Positions 39,971-54,977 of a stretch of DNA of 64,000 bases are shown here, piece after piece (the stretch's first letter is position 1; every line of letters starts with the position of its first letter). The stretch spans positions 17,434,250-17,498,249 of the forward strand of contig NC_092358.1 in assembly GCF_030848805.1 (NCBI RefSeq), in the 5' to 3' direction. A program made the position numbers and the translations under genes. Origin of the DNA: Temnothorax longispinosus. Lineage: Eukaryota; Arthropoda; Insecta; Hymenoptera; Formicidae. The notes under the pieces were generated by a model. It saw nothing but the letters and a program-made list of their open reading frames with translations, was not told where the DNA came from and ran no database searches.

Positions 39971-42900
39971 TATAGTATGTAATGATAAACGAGTGTATAT
40001 TTAGAAAAAGAGAGGCGCATTGGCCAACATAGCTATCTCTTTCTATTCATAAATGATGGAAAAGGTCGAATTACTATACGGCTGTATAAGCTGAGAACTT
40101 CACAAGAATACTTTTTTATTCGTAATAATTTCTCGAACACATACGCACTGAATGACTGAAATAACTGACCGGCACAGACTTGCACGCAATAACTGCGTAA
40201 CAGTTGAGCGTGATATTTTTTTAAAGAATTAAACGTATTGGGCGCATTATACGAACTATGTTAGGTGTGAGGATCATATATTCATTTTGTCTCTCGCCGC
40301 TAACCTTTTCTACGTACCACAGTCAAACTTCATAACAAGTATGATTATTATACAGTGCTTTAACAAGGATAGGCGCCAAAAAAAACTTTCTTTCTAAATT
40401 TCACAAATAGTTCAGATATAAATTCTGTCTCTGTCATATAGATTGATTAAGTGTAAAACATAAGCGATATCACAGTATTTGCTAATCATTTATCTACCTA
40501 AGCTAATTTTTTGCATCCAGAAAATTTTTGCTATAGGTGTAAGATTTTTTTATGTACGTATTTCAAATTGCAATAAAAAATAGAAATAATGAAAAGCAGA
40601 TCACTGAACCGTTTTATGGCTGAACTGCAGCAGCGTACACGGTTCAATGCGTACACGTGGGCGGTTGAGCAGAGTAATGTGCTAAAAGGATAAATGTCTC
40701 GTTGCTTGTAACTAAACACGCTTCTTCTTTCGATTCTCCCCACTTTCCCTTTGCCGTAACTCTAATCTGTTTTGTTCGCTCTTCCTTGCCCGAGTCGCCC
40801 TCGTATTTAAACGTCAAGTCTTTGCAGGAAGTTTGTTTGGAACCATCAGTCGTGTAACTGATGCACGATTAAAAAAAAATTGAATATCAATCTATTTATT
40901 TGTGAAAGAAATATATCACCAACCGAATAGATCATATGTTTGCAATTTAGCTACAATTATTCCTATATATTTTGATGTATTAAGACTTCACAAATAAATT
41001 AAAGATCGTTTTCTCGTATCTCACACATTTGGATCATACAATTTAAAATTTTCGATAAAATTCTTCAAGAAAAGTTTGCATTTGGCTATATAAGATGCGA
41101 GTTACCAAAACAAATGCATAGGGGAAAATGTGGGTATTTTCGATGATCGTCAAATGAAAATCGGGATTTAAAAGAAGACACGGCGGATAGGCGAGAACAA
41201 GATTCGAGACTCACAAATTCACATCACGGATAATTTATCGATTTAGGTGAACCTAGGTAGAGGGACGGAAAAAGAGCGCGGCACGGGCTCTTCATCAGCG
41301 ATTTAATTCCTGTGAACGGCAACGGCTTCGAGTTTATTTATTCTTTCGCCGACTCGTGACCGGTGCCAAAACGAGGGTGAGACCGGGGACAAGATTAAAA
41401 ATCCCCTAATTACTTAATCGCGTTCCACAGCCACGCTTATGTCAAAGAGAACGCCACTCGCGAGAGATACACAGTATCTTCTATCATTTTCATTACCCTC
41501 ACTGCATTATCAGCAATATTCTCGGCAAAAAATTTGACAGTTTTATTGCATATTAAGCTCTCTATTCATTGTAACGCAGTAGGCTACGCATTTGTGCTAT
41601 TTTTATAATATTTTTCGCAAAGTTGTGTGACTAACACGAGTAGTATTATACGCGTTATTAAAAGATTACAAGTAAAAAAATTGGGCCATGGGTTTCTCGA
41701 TATTGACCGACGACTGTCAACGTAGGACATTAGCGGTACTAACGGCAACAGCAGGGCACGGTAGTACCAGGACGCCAGACAGTGACAAACCGTCTTGGCC
41801 CGCTGGTGATTTCAGTTAATTGTCGGCGCGACCATTTCTCACTCCTCGGCTTCCGCTCGACGTGGACCCGGGCGACGACGTTGTAAATATCCACGAAGGC
41901 GCCACGAGCACCAGGGCTAAAGGTGGAACGTCTTACTCCGGTAGGCTTAAGTCTCCTAGCCTTGCGCGCGTATATATAAGCCGCTTCTTCCTTTTCTCAT
42001 ATTCCTTTGTGAACGATCGGCGGACAGGACATCCCTCTTTCTCCTGGTACCCTTTCAACGTTGAGCTAAGTCTCGAATAATTTTTGCTGACGTAAAAGTC
42101 TTTCCGACGCGGCGCGAGATACGCTCGTGAGATAACGCATGCGGTTTACGTAAAATAATTATGTGAGTTTAAGTCCTAGAATCAAAATATCTTGTTATTC
42201 TCTTCGACTTTGATTTTTTTCGAGTTTGAATGTTTCACAGTTCGTTACTTAAGTTTTTATTTCTGTGTATTATCGAGTGATATATATTTAATGAGTTTTA
42301 CCAAGTTTGTAATTAATTAAAAATTCAATTAAATTTAATTAACGAGTGATATTGAAAAACAGAAAAATTGCTATTACATCTCTGCTCTACACAGTTTACA
42401 TAACATATAATTACAAAATATAAATTAAATTAAATATTATTTTATTTTGTATATCGTCAATGAACAAACAATACCGCCTATGTGACAATTGGTCAAGTTT
42501 TCAGGAGGGACAAAGAACTGTGCCAAAAGCGAAAAAACAACAATTATCTGTGCAATAAACATTCTTAAATGAACTCATTAAAACTCATCTGTAAATAATA
42601 TGTATGAACATTCACGATCTTATTCTGTAAAATGATGATAAGGAACAATCAAAGCCAAAAAGTGCATTTGAAGAAAAAAGTCACAGAGGCGATATTCACA
42701 GACGATATTATTCTTCATAAGGACAAATCCGTGAGACTTCGGCGCGACATAAAGGATAAGGCAGAATAGAAATCGTAAGATTTAGATTGAGAACCATCAC
42801 GTGTTATATCGCGGAGACAAAACTCGTCAATGTTTTTACGTAAAAGGGATTCGAGACGATTACTACGACAATACGTTTTCGGGTCGGGAGGGCTCTCTCG

Positions 42901-45900
42901 CGGCTGTCCGCACCGAGATCGCTCTGCGAGAAAAGGGGGCGAGTGGTGGGCGAGTGGCGAAGCTAGGGCTGACCGGCGAAGGGTGCGCAAACGAAGGTGG
43001 AGGGCCCACGAAAGTCGGAGTCGTTCGGGCAATCTTGTTTTGAGCTTCTAATAATACTCGACGTATCGGCTCTCGCTGGTATTTTTATGGCCCGGCCCGG
43101 ATATATGGACGCGTATCCATACGTATGTGCCGCCATATATAACAGGCGGGCAAATAAAAAGGTAACAACGTAGCGGTGGACAAATAGCCCTCCAGCCCTC
43201 GAAAACTACCGATAGGCCGGCGACGCCCACGCCTTCGACAATATAATGCGACGCAGAAATGTTTTGTTCTCCCTCTCGCTTTCTCTTTGTCGTATCGCGT
43301 GCGTATGTGCGTGAGTGCATATACGCGCTGCCGAATAAGGGTGATCGAGCATAAATCAAGCTCTCCACGCGTTACCGCGATCGGATTCGCCGGATCGTTT
43401 TACCGCGCGTCGATGACTAACTAATCATTTTTACAATTCATCTCATTAACTCGTACACTGAAAGTTGTTTTCTCTTTACACACCTTGAATAATAAGTTTC
43501 CTATTTTGCTTTTGAAAGTCATGGACATCATAAGAAGAAAAAAAGAGAAAGTGTATTAATTATCAGTATATAATGCTAATATACCAAATTTGTATCCAAG
43601 TTAGAATTCTAGTTTTTACAAGCTTTTTATACATGCATGGCTTACATCAATATAAGTAATCCTACTATATGACAGTCGGGAAACTTATAAATCTTATATC
43701 GTTAGATATAAGATAACATTGTCTCTTGAAATTAAAAAAAAAAGTAACAAAAGTTAATTCTATTTTTTTCCATTATCTTCCTAAATAAATATAGCTAAGA
43801 TCCTGAAAATAATAATAGAACAATGTTTACAAAAACTAATAAATCATAAGAGGCTTATATTTCCATGATATAAGCGAAAGACGTAGTCCGCTTTCATGCA
43901 CGACAACGAGAGCTATAACATTATTTTACGCTTCGAGTGCAAAGCCACAGTGGTTAAAGCTTGGTTGACCGTGTCTCGTATTTAACGTGTCCGCTACGGG
44001 GGTATCTCCGAGGCACGTTCTCAGTCAGAGGCCAAAGCGAATCGGTAAGCGTTGAAACGTGTTGCGTAAAGAGGCGCGAGAGAAAGAAAAGACGGCGGCG
44101 CGCGGCTCGTAAAACAACATTTACCGAGTGTCTCGATTGGTCGACCGCAGTTATTACGAACGAATATACGTCACGCGGTCGTGCGGCGTACGGGGCTGAT
44201 GGTGACAGTTCAATCCGAACTTCGGCGTTCGGCGGTTAGGAACGCAGCCCGCAAAACCGCACGCGTGATTTCTGCCGCTCTTTGCACCCCGCCGAATGAC
44301 CGACCGGTCGGTCCTACTGCTCTGCTGCCGTTTGCCATCTCAACCCTTCCGCGGAATGCGCGCGGAATGCCTCCCCAGGCATTCTCCGAACTATAAAAAA
44401 ACTCTCGCGCGCGTGCGTGATTTTTCTGGCGTCACTCGATCATTAAATTTATGACGCAATAAATTCATGTAATAGATCAAAAAAGCCTAATTGTAAGTGA
44501 GGCGAAAATATCAAATTCAATGCGCTTCTGCAGGATTCACGTTCTAAAAGCAAAATATAATTCCGTCAGCGCATTGTGCTAAACGGAAACGTCATTTTTA
44601 GTCTTTTTGTATTTCTAAGACATTTAGCCTTAAATTAATTTTTAATTTAAAGTGTTTATATTACAATAAAGTTGAATTAATTTTTCAATTTCAACTTCAG
44701 AGTCCACTTAAAGAATAAAGCTCTCAACTTTTGCGTAATACTTGATTAGATAACAATCTTTTCCTACTATACAAATGCAAATATATTTAACGGTCAATAT
44801 TTTTACGGTCAAATTCTTTCACCGTTTCTATTAAAAGGAGAAAAAGTTACATCTCGATATTGACGTCAATATATAAATAGTATTTAGCTACTTTGATGTA
44901 AAAACCGAGCGAATTGGATGTCGCCGCATGCACTTGTATTATGCGTAAGATGACACTTTCGATATTCCACGTGCGGACTATTTGCACGAACGTGGCGGGG
45001 GCCCGAGGGCTCGAGGCCATCAGCGTCGCGATACGCTCAAATTTTCTCGCAGAGGCCATCCTCTTCTCGCGGTCGCCGGCTAAGCTCGACGCATACGTGA
45101 GCAGCCATTCGCTCCGCAGTTACACGTGAGTTGACGTTCCGAACGGGAACGTTCGGCTCGTGACAGAAATTACTAAATGCCCAGAACCGGCCGCGGTATA
45201 CGGTAGGTACAAGTGTGCGCGCCGCTGGATTTATACGTGTGTATATATCGCCGCCACTCGCAAATGGGACCGCGGGGGTTGCGACGAGAGAGAAAGAGAA
45301 AGAGAAAGAGAAAGAGAGAGAGAGACGAAGAGCAGCAAAGCAGGGGGTGGCCAACGAGCGAGAGCAGGGAGAGAAGAGCAAAACGACAGTGGCGCAAGAG
45401 CCGCGGACACGGGTGAAACGAGGGTGAAGGATGAGGATACCGGCGGGGGTGGCCGCGCGCGAGCCTCGCTCGCGCATATTAATCTCCTCAACCGCACATC
45501 AGCCTCTCGCCCGAATCTCGTTCGTTCGCGCACTTCATCTCCCGGCCCGCTAAACGTGGTGGCGTGCCCCGGCCCCGGCCCCGGCACACGGCATGGCGCA
45601 CCTCTACGCACTTACCGTAGGCGACGACGCCTGCGGCAAATTGGCAAACTGTACAGTTTAACCCTTCCTTCGTGTGTGACGTCCCACCTTCCCACCTCTC
45701 CTCTCCTCTCCTCCGCTCGCATTCGTCGTTGCTCGCGTCGCGATCGTCACGTAAACGAGCGCGTCCGTCGTAGGACGTGCGACGTCACAAAATCAAGCGC
45801 TGAATAAAAGTGCACTAAATACAATTTCTTTTAATGTGTTCAAACGAAGGTAGAAACTGTTTGGGATGAGAGCTTATCAAGTCTTTCATTTATTTTGTTT

Positions 45901-48514
45901 AGATAAGCAATAAAGTTACAGACATATTTATGCAAGACTGGAACTTGATTCAGTTCCAATTGAATAAATTGAAATTTTTATCTTATGGAATAAATAATAA
46001 GAATATGCTGCTTTTATCCGAAATACCCTTTCCTTTTTTATGAAAAGATGCGCCATGATTGGTACAAAGTAAAATAAAATTTCGATCAAATCGTACATTA
46101 ATCATATATACACCGTCACCGGATTTCATCAAGCTCGAAATTCAGTCAGTTCTACTGCGAATCTAAATTAGCCCTCTTCGTTACATTCATTACGAAGTCT
46201 CGTGTTCATCGGGTTACACGAGATTGGCAGATTCTACGGTAAATTTTATCTTCTCTATATGCCACTTTTGCACCAAGTTATCTCGCAACAGAAGTTTCTC
46301 GCACGCGAAAAAAGATTGGTTATACCTAAACGCACGAGAAGTGCTCCTCGCAAGCGCGCGTTCGTTTGGAGCTCTTCTAAAAAGGATATCCTCGCGACTG
46401 CATCGCAATTACAGATTACTCGATGGGAATAAAATTGACGACGCACGTTAAATGAATCGAATTAATATGTGGAGAGCCATGTAGCAGTACGTAGAATTTA
46501 AATCAATACTTTTAATTAAAATTACAGGGAAACTCTACTCCATCCGACGGAATACGTATGCCAAATATGTTGCATTAGCACCGAATTTCATTAAATTATG
46601 TTAAAGCCCAGTCGAATCCGCCGTGAATCATAAATTGAAATTAACGTCTTTGATTAAAATTATTTCGAGCTTGTACGTTCCATTGTTTCGCGCAAATGTA
46701 ACCGAATGCACAGAATTCACCTGTAATATAGTTAAACCTATTGTATGTTTACTTGAGCATATTTGTATTTAAATATGTATATACTCGCAAGATATCGGTT
46801 GCCTTCGCGTGTATACGTGACGCTCTGTCCGCCATACATTAATTTTCTAATTGTGGAAATGCTGTGAACAACGCTAGTATCATTATCCACCGTATTTTCG
46901 ATAATTAAAAAAATAGTATATCTATATGATGGATGACGGTAATAACCATCAATAATAAATTAAAAAAAACACAGTTGTAGAAGATTATTTTGCATAATAA
47001 TAATCTCAAAATAGGGAAATATTTCATGAATCGAGAATTAAACACAATGACGCACGGTTTTGGCGGACTGCGTCATAATCCCGACGCCAACGGTCTCGGC
47101 GACGTCGACGCCAACGTCGGCTGCATCCGGCCGTCGTTGTTGGATATAAACGAGTTCGTATACAGTATAGGAAGCTCCTCCCTCACCACGCCCAGGGCTT
47201 CGCAAGGAGTCTCGTCCTCCCACGTTGCGGAGGAGGATACCTCTCTTTCCCTCTTCCTCTTTAACTCTACACTTCCTCTCTCTCTTCCTGCCTCTTTCTC
47301 TCTCTCTTACCCGGCCTTCGGTTTCTGGTCTAGGAGGCGGAGCTTCTATTTCTAGCAGCGCGAGCCAGATCGTTAAACGAGCGCGGAAACGGCGGGATAG
47401 AAGACGGAAGAGAAAATTACCAACCACATACATACACACACGCGCGCGCGCGCGAGGAAATCAGTAATCCCTTCTCATGAACGGAGTATCCTCGTTCCTC
47501 GCGAAAAGGATAAAAAGAGGAAGATACGACATCGACTGGATAGCTGAGAGGAAAAGGTGAAACGATCGCGGTTCCACGCATGAGATAGACATCGAGGGAG
47601 AGCGGTCGTCGACCTGACAAATGCACAGAGAGTCATGTACCTATAGGTGTATCTGAGACAGAAGCAGATCCGTGATTTTATACTACTGGCAATGTATGAA
47701 GAGTATAGTTGATTACAAGAAACGGGTCTTGAAAAAAGGTCGGTCTCTCCTAGTAAGGTTCACATTAACGTCAGATTTGTGGTTCTTAACCATACTTATA
47801 AGAAACGGAAACTTCATTTTATTTGTATTTTGTCTTATATTAAAAATTCGATATTTTGAGTCAAATCTCAAGTAGAAAGATATGAAGCATGAAGAAATAG
47901 ACGTAGAAATAAAGAATTAAACTTTCAGAAAAAGTGACCTCAATATTAAGAGATAAATACAACTTAATTAAAAAATTAAATATTTCCTACAGAGCGAAGT
48001 ATGTAATATTTGGTATTCTATTTTACACATTGTCCGTACACATTGGCCATGTATTGTAACATAACAGCGCTACATTATCTCACAATTATTTTATGTCAAG
48101 ATATTCTACAGTTAATAATTAAACTTATATAAATAATAAAAAAGACGTCGTATGATTATCAACATATTCATTCAGAGAAAAATATTCATGACAACCAGCC
48201 GCATGAGAGCGAGTGTCCGCTAAAGAAAAATGAAGTCCGCAAACTGTTTTAAGAGTAAAGCCTTACTACCGTACTGTGTACCTTTTTGCGGACACTACGT
48301 ATAAGTCGCGTATAAGTCACAGAGTTGGATTGCACATACCGGCGGGGTATACAAAAAGGGTAAAAAGAGGGAGGAAAACCGAGAGGGTGAAAGACGCGGG
48401 AGATCGTTTCTATTGCGCAAGAATGCAGGCGGAGAGGTCTCTAGGTGCCCAATGCAATGCAGCTATTACATAGAGCTCGGTCCGCGAGCTCCGCCTAGCT
48501 AGTTGCAGTCATGC
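39971..48514. other. Intronic DNA without recognised genes
   Basis: CpG-rich blocks lie at about 41820-42130, 42880-43390, 43960-44430, 44990-45790 and 47040-47450. The 215-codon plus frame at 45160-45807 and its minus counterpart are products of a GAAAGA repeat and CpG-rich flanks. A (CG)n run lies at 47440-47454. Nothing else has clear structure. Confidence 0.45.
45285..45325 (+). repeat. (GAAAGA)n/(GA)n purine repeat
   Basis: AGAAAG hexamers followed by GA units inside a CpG-rich block. Confidence 0.85.
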
Positions 48515-48577
48515 GGAGGAAGAGGAGAGAAAGGAGGAGGAGAAGAAAGAGGAGGAAGAGGAGGAGGAGGAGAAAGA
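48515..48577 (+). repeat. (GGA)n-rich polypurine tract
   Basis: 63 nt of pure purine made of GGA and GAA triplets with no pyrimidine. It produces spurious Arg/Glu-rich frames. Confidence 0.85.
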
Positions 48578-48906
48578 TACAGCCGGTATCTCAGTTATTT
48601 TACTCCCTGCTACGACACCGCCAGTACTGTGCCATCTCTATTCCCCCTATCCCTTCTTCCATCTCCATCCCTCAATCCCATCTGCTTCTTCCACCTTTCT
48701 ACAGCGACTGTGCGCGCGTGGAGGCGCGGCGAACTCCACGTCGCCGCAGTTGCAGTTGCACCACTCTCGGACCGTGATGAATAGTGTCCTCCTTCCTCTC
48801 CGCTTCATCCTCCCCCGCTTCTTGCAGGGAACTCACCTCTTCCTCTTGCGTCTCCTCAAGCCAAATACCTCCGCAAGATCGATGACGGCTGCTTTGCATT
48901 CGCTCC

Positions 48907-48925
48907 TTCTCTCTCTCTCTCTCTC
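48907..48925 (+). repeat. (CT)n microsatellite
   Basis: About nine CT units. Confidence 0.8.
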
Positions 48926-51900
48926 ACTCTTTTCCTGGTTATCTCAATTTTAAAAATTCGTTTTCTACCTGATTATTTATTTTCTACGTCCTATCCGATT
49001 TAATCACATTTCTGAGAGGCAAGTTATTATTTACTATTAATAAATACGATGATATTACTGACGAAAACAGTAAATGGAAGCGATAAGATAGTATAGTATT
49101 TTAAAGTAGCCGACTTTGAAGTTGGATTGACGGTCATATATGTAGAGTGGTGTTATTGGGCCGGGCCATTTCACCGGACCCACATCCGTGAATTAACTCC
49201 ACTAGACATTATCGCGCCATTAAATTGATAGTATCTATATGTGACGCAACGAAAAGTGGCTCTCGGGCAATAAAACAAAAATCATATCGAGAAAATAAAA
49301 CTCTTAAATGAGTTATCAACAGTCACTTTTGATGTCCGGTAATATCTAACAAAGAATTTTGTTATCGTCTTCACAGAGACGATGAGAAAATGTCCGAGAG
49401 ATATACTACCGACATTCCAAAACTGCATGCTTATATCCACTTTTTCGGAGGGAAAGCGCGCGATACAATTAATATAAAATTCCAAATCATTCGAAAATCA
49501 AAAGCGAGCGTTGAATTTTTCTTTCGTAAACAAAGGAGACCAGCGCGATAGTGCGTTTTTTCCCGCAGCATTCAGCTTTTAATTTTATTTTTGCGCGACG
49601 GTTATACGCCACCGCGGGCTCTCCGCGGGGAGCGCGCTAGGTGCATATGAAACGCGATACTTTTGACGGGAATTTTTTTCCACGGTTTTGCTTTATTGTT
49701 CCGCGAGAGTGATTGGTAATTGGTCGCGTCGAGGTGGCGCATCCGTTCGCAATGTCGCCATTCGTTCGCGAACCGCTCCCGTCGAATACAAACGAACGCG
49801 CGCGCGATGGATGCGACGCGATCCGTAAGGCACACCACCGCGTGTCGGCCCTCTTTGTCGATGGAAAAAAATGCAATTAAAAATTTTCCAAGTAATATGG
49901 GTCACAGACGGGGGGCAGTTCGTCTGTTTTTTTACGCGCTTCGATCCATCGATTCCGAGCGAGTCGCAAAGGGCCAGCGCCGGTCGCATTGGAGAGTGCA
50001 TCGTTCGCAATTTATGTTTTATGCCTGGAATTTATACGTTGTGCAAATGATGAAACAGAATTTCCGTAATTTTATTTAAAAAAATGACAACTGAATTATT
50101 AATTGAAAATTTTCATAGAGATTCCAAAATTGGATCGATTCTAAATATGACCCAAATTAATATTATTTCCTCATGTAACAGTAACTTTTGTGATTGACGC
50201 GCACGCTTGTAATTATCGTTAATAATTATAAATAAATTCGTAAATTCTGAAGATGACCGTAGTGGTCGCCGTGAGGAGGATAACAAGTAAAATGGGCTCC
50301 ACCTTGAAATCAAATTTGCGTCAATAGGATCGTATGAGTAAAATTAAATGCATGCCAATGCGCGGAAAGCCGTATCTTAAAATAAATAACGAAGAAACAA
50401 AATATCGGGCATAGCATGGGAGGAGGAATCGGAGGAATCATTTGTAATTCAATAATTCCAGTTCGTTTGTAATCCGGTAATCTATACTGTGGCTCGTTAT
50501 TCCTGCATCATAATGAGTTTCGCGTTACTCGCCTTTTCTCGACGCGGACAGCTGGATAATCCGCAGTAACGAATTGTTGGTTCAGCCACGGCCGGTGCCG
50601 AGTTATCTGGGTCGCGATATCAGCTATGAAATTTTTATTTTTTCAATAACGAAAATAACGAAACGCATATTATCGCCGGGCAAATTCCGCTCATCTCTTT
50701 TAAAAGCTGGTGAAAGTCGAAACGAGAGAGATGTAACGACGCGACTTCAAAAAAATCGCGTATAAAATCGATATAAATTGTATTTTCATATATATAAAAG
50801 TGACGTTACGTATTATCTAATAACGTAAAGATCTTTCCAAATAAATCCAAGATAGAGAACTTGGGAATCTTAAAATTTAAGATTAAGATTATTCATTTCT
50901 TAGTTCTTTCCAAAATATTCATATTTTTATACATGTATTTTTTAAATCGAAAGTATTTGTTTTATATAGTATACGTTTTCTAATATATTTTTATCGAAGG
51001 ATTATCGAGCGATGTTCTTCTATCACGTTTTTCGCATTTTTCGGTAATAATTTTCCGCGGAAAAAAAGCATGAATTTTTGCGGCTTAAAAGCGGTTTTCG
51101 CGGCACGTTTGCACCGAATCTCGATGGCTGCCTAATGGTCTTCTCACGCAACCACCGTAAAATAGAGAAATCATCGTAAAAGCAGCCAACGACGCGACCA
51201 CCCTTCTGTGCCGCCGCGCCGTTCGAAGCCTCGGTAACCGGGCGAAATTTGATTACTAAATAATTCGTACGACGTGATAGTAAATCGTGGGTACCGGCTC
51301 GCGACTCGCCCTAAGAATACAAATGAGGGAAACTTCTACGCGCGCGTTGGCGAATGTGTTCGAGCGGCAGTCATTTGTGAGGAAGGTACATCCACGAATG
51401 CTGTAATTATTTTATGAAAAAGCAATAAACCGCGATACTGTTCCATTCATATATATGTATATGCTGTACTATCTTAGAGTAATAAATTATTCATGATAAT
51501 CAAGAAACGGAAACACGAAAGAAGACTTAAGAATTATATAAATGATTCAAAACGTAATTGATAAACATAGGGTAAGCAATGTTAGTGTTGTACACGAAAA
51601 TATATTTAATTTCGCGTTTATGGAAATTGTTTTCCGTTTATGTGTACACACTGCGTCGTTTTAATAAAATTCGTTAGTATTTAGAATATCCAATAGACGA
51701 ACCGAAGAGACATTAATTTCCAATCGATTTACTGCTATAGCAATTACGCGCGTTACATGCAAATTCGATTTTACCCCGCTCGCTCGATTGCTTAACATAG
51801 TTGCAGCATCACGTCTGCGAGTATTTATACTACATCTCATTGGTGAAGTGGTACATCAATTCAGCACGCCGACGTACGCGGTGTTTTGTTAACGGTAAAC

Positions 51901-52317
51901 GGTTATTGGCCAATAGTGATTTAGCGGCGACCGACGAAAATTCATTCCCATTAAAGAATGATTGACGTAACTGACGTTTATATGAGCTTTTACTCGTGAC
52001 ATACGACACAGTCGTAACGGTTATGATATTAACTGCTTTCCTTCAAGAAGCAATAATTTACGTGATACGCGATGCATAATGTGCGCCGCGTTTTTACCCT
52101 TTTAACACTTCGCACTTCAATAATTTTTTTTAACTCACTTCACTGGTAACGATACATTTTTTACGTACGTATACTTATCGCGGAATATTACTTGAAAGAA
52201 ACGACTTTTTGTTTTGTTATCCATGGCACGATATAAGAATGGAAAGATTCTCTATTGATTTTTCATTTCTGACGTAGTTTCGGATGACTATGTACTAAAA
52301 AACTAAACATACACACA

Positions 52318-52343
52318 TACATATACATATACATATACATATA
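52318..52343 (+). repeat. (ACATAT)n microsatellite
   Basis: About four hexamer units preceded by ACACATACA. Confidence 0.8.
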
Positions 52344-53387
52344 TAAGAATTATGTAGTTACTATATTTATATTAATTTTTTTTAAATTATTTCTAACACA
52401 AATCTAATAATATTCATAGACATTTCTTATACGTACATCATAATACAACATTTCGTTTAAAAAAAAAAACTTATTTCAATATCAATTAACTTATAAAAAA
52501 ACTGAACAGTCTGTTATAATATTAGATTAATCATCAAGTGCAAATAAAGATTTTCTAAATATTGTTATCAAGACTCAGAATATAATAGTGATAAGTCTCG
52601 TGCAAATAATTTCACTTTACTTTTTTCAAGAATTCCTAGTTTGCATTTTTACCATACGTTTAAAACAACACGCATGGAAACGATTCTCGGTGTGAGATTC
52701 GTGGAAAATTGCGCAAATATAAATACGCAAAGCTGGGAAAAAAAACGACATCATATACATTCGCGGCGAGTTAAAAATCACGACGCTTCCGGTTTATGTT
52801 TGCCATTTCATGACCGTCGAGACGAGAGCGGCGTCCCTGTGTTATATTATTGCCGCGTATTTATGCGTGCGTAAAAAAAAAAATATGAATAACGCGCTAA
52901 TACACGCGTGTGGCCCTTTGGCCCGTCGCGTCGTATGCCGCACCCCTTACACAATGCGCTTTTACGTGGGAAAGCGCCCGTTTTAAAGCGATCACGTATG
53001 TCGAAAACAAGCCCTGATATTTTTTTTCCCGGAATTATCAATGATTTTTGATGACCCTTTATATCGTTTCGACTTTAAAACGTTTCGCAACTTTTTATGT
53101 TGCACATCCATTTCACACGGATGCAATTCTGATGATGCTATATAAGGATCGCGGATCCAAAATTAATTAATAACGACAATAAAACAGATAACATAAAAAC
53201 ATATAAAAAAATGTAAAGATAACAAAAAAAAAACTAACACTTGTATGATATTTTCTGAATGCACGATAATTCAGAGTTACTGCAATAATATCTATGTATA
53301 AATGCACACACAATCAATTCCTCCATTATGCACACGTAATTTCGTCAAGTTTATTACTATTTGTTTTATTCGTATGCACGCATATGT

Positions 53388-53479
53388 CGAGGAGGAGAGG
53401 GAGGGAGGGAGAAAGGGAGGGGGAGAGAGAGGGAGGGAGGGAGGGTGGGAAGGAAGGAGGGAGAGAGAGAGAGAGAGAA
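53388..53479 (+). repeat. (GGGA)n purine tract with G-quadruplex motifs
   Basis: GGG runs start at 53399, 53403, 53407 and 53415, and again at 53431, 53435, 53439, 53443 and 53447. The second group has five runs with one-base loops. The tract ends in (GA)n and contains only one pyrimidine in its core. Confidence 0.9.
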
Positions 53480-54952
53480 TCTGATTAATCTGTAAAATAT
53501 ATAGAAGCTATTCTCTAAACAAAAGTACGGCGCTTATTTTCTTTCTTTCTTTCCCCATCAACTATCGTTGGTTCGCGGATAGGTTCAGTTTACACCTTTT
53601 AGCAAAGCCGCAGTTATGCAATGCTACTGCAGGCGCGATAGAGAACGGAGAATGGAGAGCAGGGGAAGAACGACAGAGGGAGAAACGTGGAGCGCGCGGA
53701 AATGCAGATATTTGCCAGGAAATTGATAACTCGAATAAACTCGTCGCAAAACATTCAAACAGGCTGCCAAACGGTATACGATTGTACACTCCAATCCCCG
53801 GCTGCGAACCAAACATCGCATATCACCCCTCCCCCTCTCAGCCGATGTCGTACACGCGTTCGCGGGAGTGACGCGAGCATGAACGATACAATGCGTATAT
53901 TACTTGCTCGCCGGTATTCTCCGCACCGCACCGGCGAACTGATTACAGACCGATTTGCTGGGTGATTTTGTTTCAACTTTCTAATCATCAAAAGTCGCTG
54001 GCGATCTTGTTAGCGACTGCGATTGAAGAATTAATTACATCGTCTCGTGTTTTTATAATAATAAGAAATAACAATAAGATGTAACAATAAATCTCACTAG
54101 AACATATTCGGAAGCGTGAATAATGTAACTATTGCATTAAAAAAAAATTGAAAATGAAAATTAATTAAAAGATTATAGATCTAATCTCATCTCGCAGGAA
54201 CATGTATCGTGATTTTTTTTCTATCAATAATAAAATTTAGAAATAATAACGATTATCGAAATGACGATAGTCGATTATAGCAACTAGTGGGATGCGGCCA
54301 AACACACGCATTATAGACGCGAGTCAATATTAACTTAATATTTTTGCCGCGCCATTAGAGTCAAACAAACGCAATGTAAATTGCGCGATACAGTCGCGTA
54401 TGATTATTTGCCATAAATAGCGATGAAGCACGAGCGCGAGTGTATGTCAACCGCGTCTCTATATATGCACCCTTCACGGAGCGGCTCAAAAAGGACGCGC
54501 GCGAGTGTATAATGAAAATACCGCACTATATATGGAGTATAAAATAGGTATGTACGCGGCCAATTCGCATAATAGCATTCGACGTTCGAGATATCAAACA
54601 ATATATTAATAATATCTCCGGCGCATCATGAATCATATGGTTAGCAATAAATTTTAACGCGTCAAAGGGATTTCAAACTAAAAAGAGATTCAACGCAACG
54701 ATGAGAAATATTATATACATATGTTTCTTTAAATTTAGAACTTATCCAAATAATTAGCGCTAAAAAAAAACTCGTACGGAGTTTTCCGTAATTAAAATTG
54801 ACTCTTCGCTCTCAATCATGCAAATAATTTTCCGCAATGACTGTCCCCTGTTGCGTATAACGCAACGCGCGCCGTGCACTGCCACAAAGTCGGTACCAAC
54901 TAATTAGCAACGCGCTAACGTCGCATTTCGAGCAGTACGGTGTGTGCGCGAC

Positions 54953-54977
54953 GCGGCGCGGCGCGGCGCGGCGCGGC
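54953..54977 (+). repeat. (GCGGC)n pentanucleotide run
   Basis: Five units, with the same pentamer as the run at 11783-11802. Confidence 0.85.

Larger units (their letters stand above)
48578..53386. other. Intronic DNA without recognised genes
   Basis: Mostly AT-rich. CpG-richer blocks lie at 49590-49860, 50520-50760, 51050-51370 and 52660-53000. An (ACATAT)n run lies at 52318-52343. No domain is found in any frame. Confidence 0.45.

Noticed and set aside
40825..40845. Minus-strand TGGTTCCAA, as in the WFQ of homeodomains
   Set aside because: The following codons do not give NRR and stops surround it, so it is not a homeobox exon.
45160..45807. 215-codon open frame on the plus strand, the second longest in the window
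   Set aside because: It spans a GAAAGA repeat and CpG-rich DNA, has an Arg-Glu repeat core, no domain, and equally long frames on the other strand.
46990..47355. 121-codon plus-strand frame with a fairly ordinary N-terminal part
   Set aside because: The second half is Ser/Leu low complexity from a CT-rich stretch, an opposite-strand frame is equally long, and there are no splice signals or family match.
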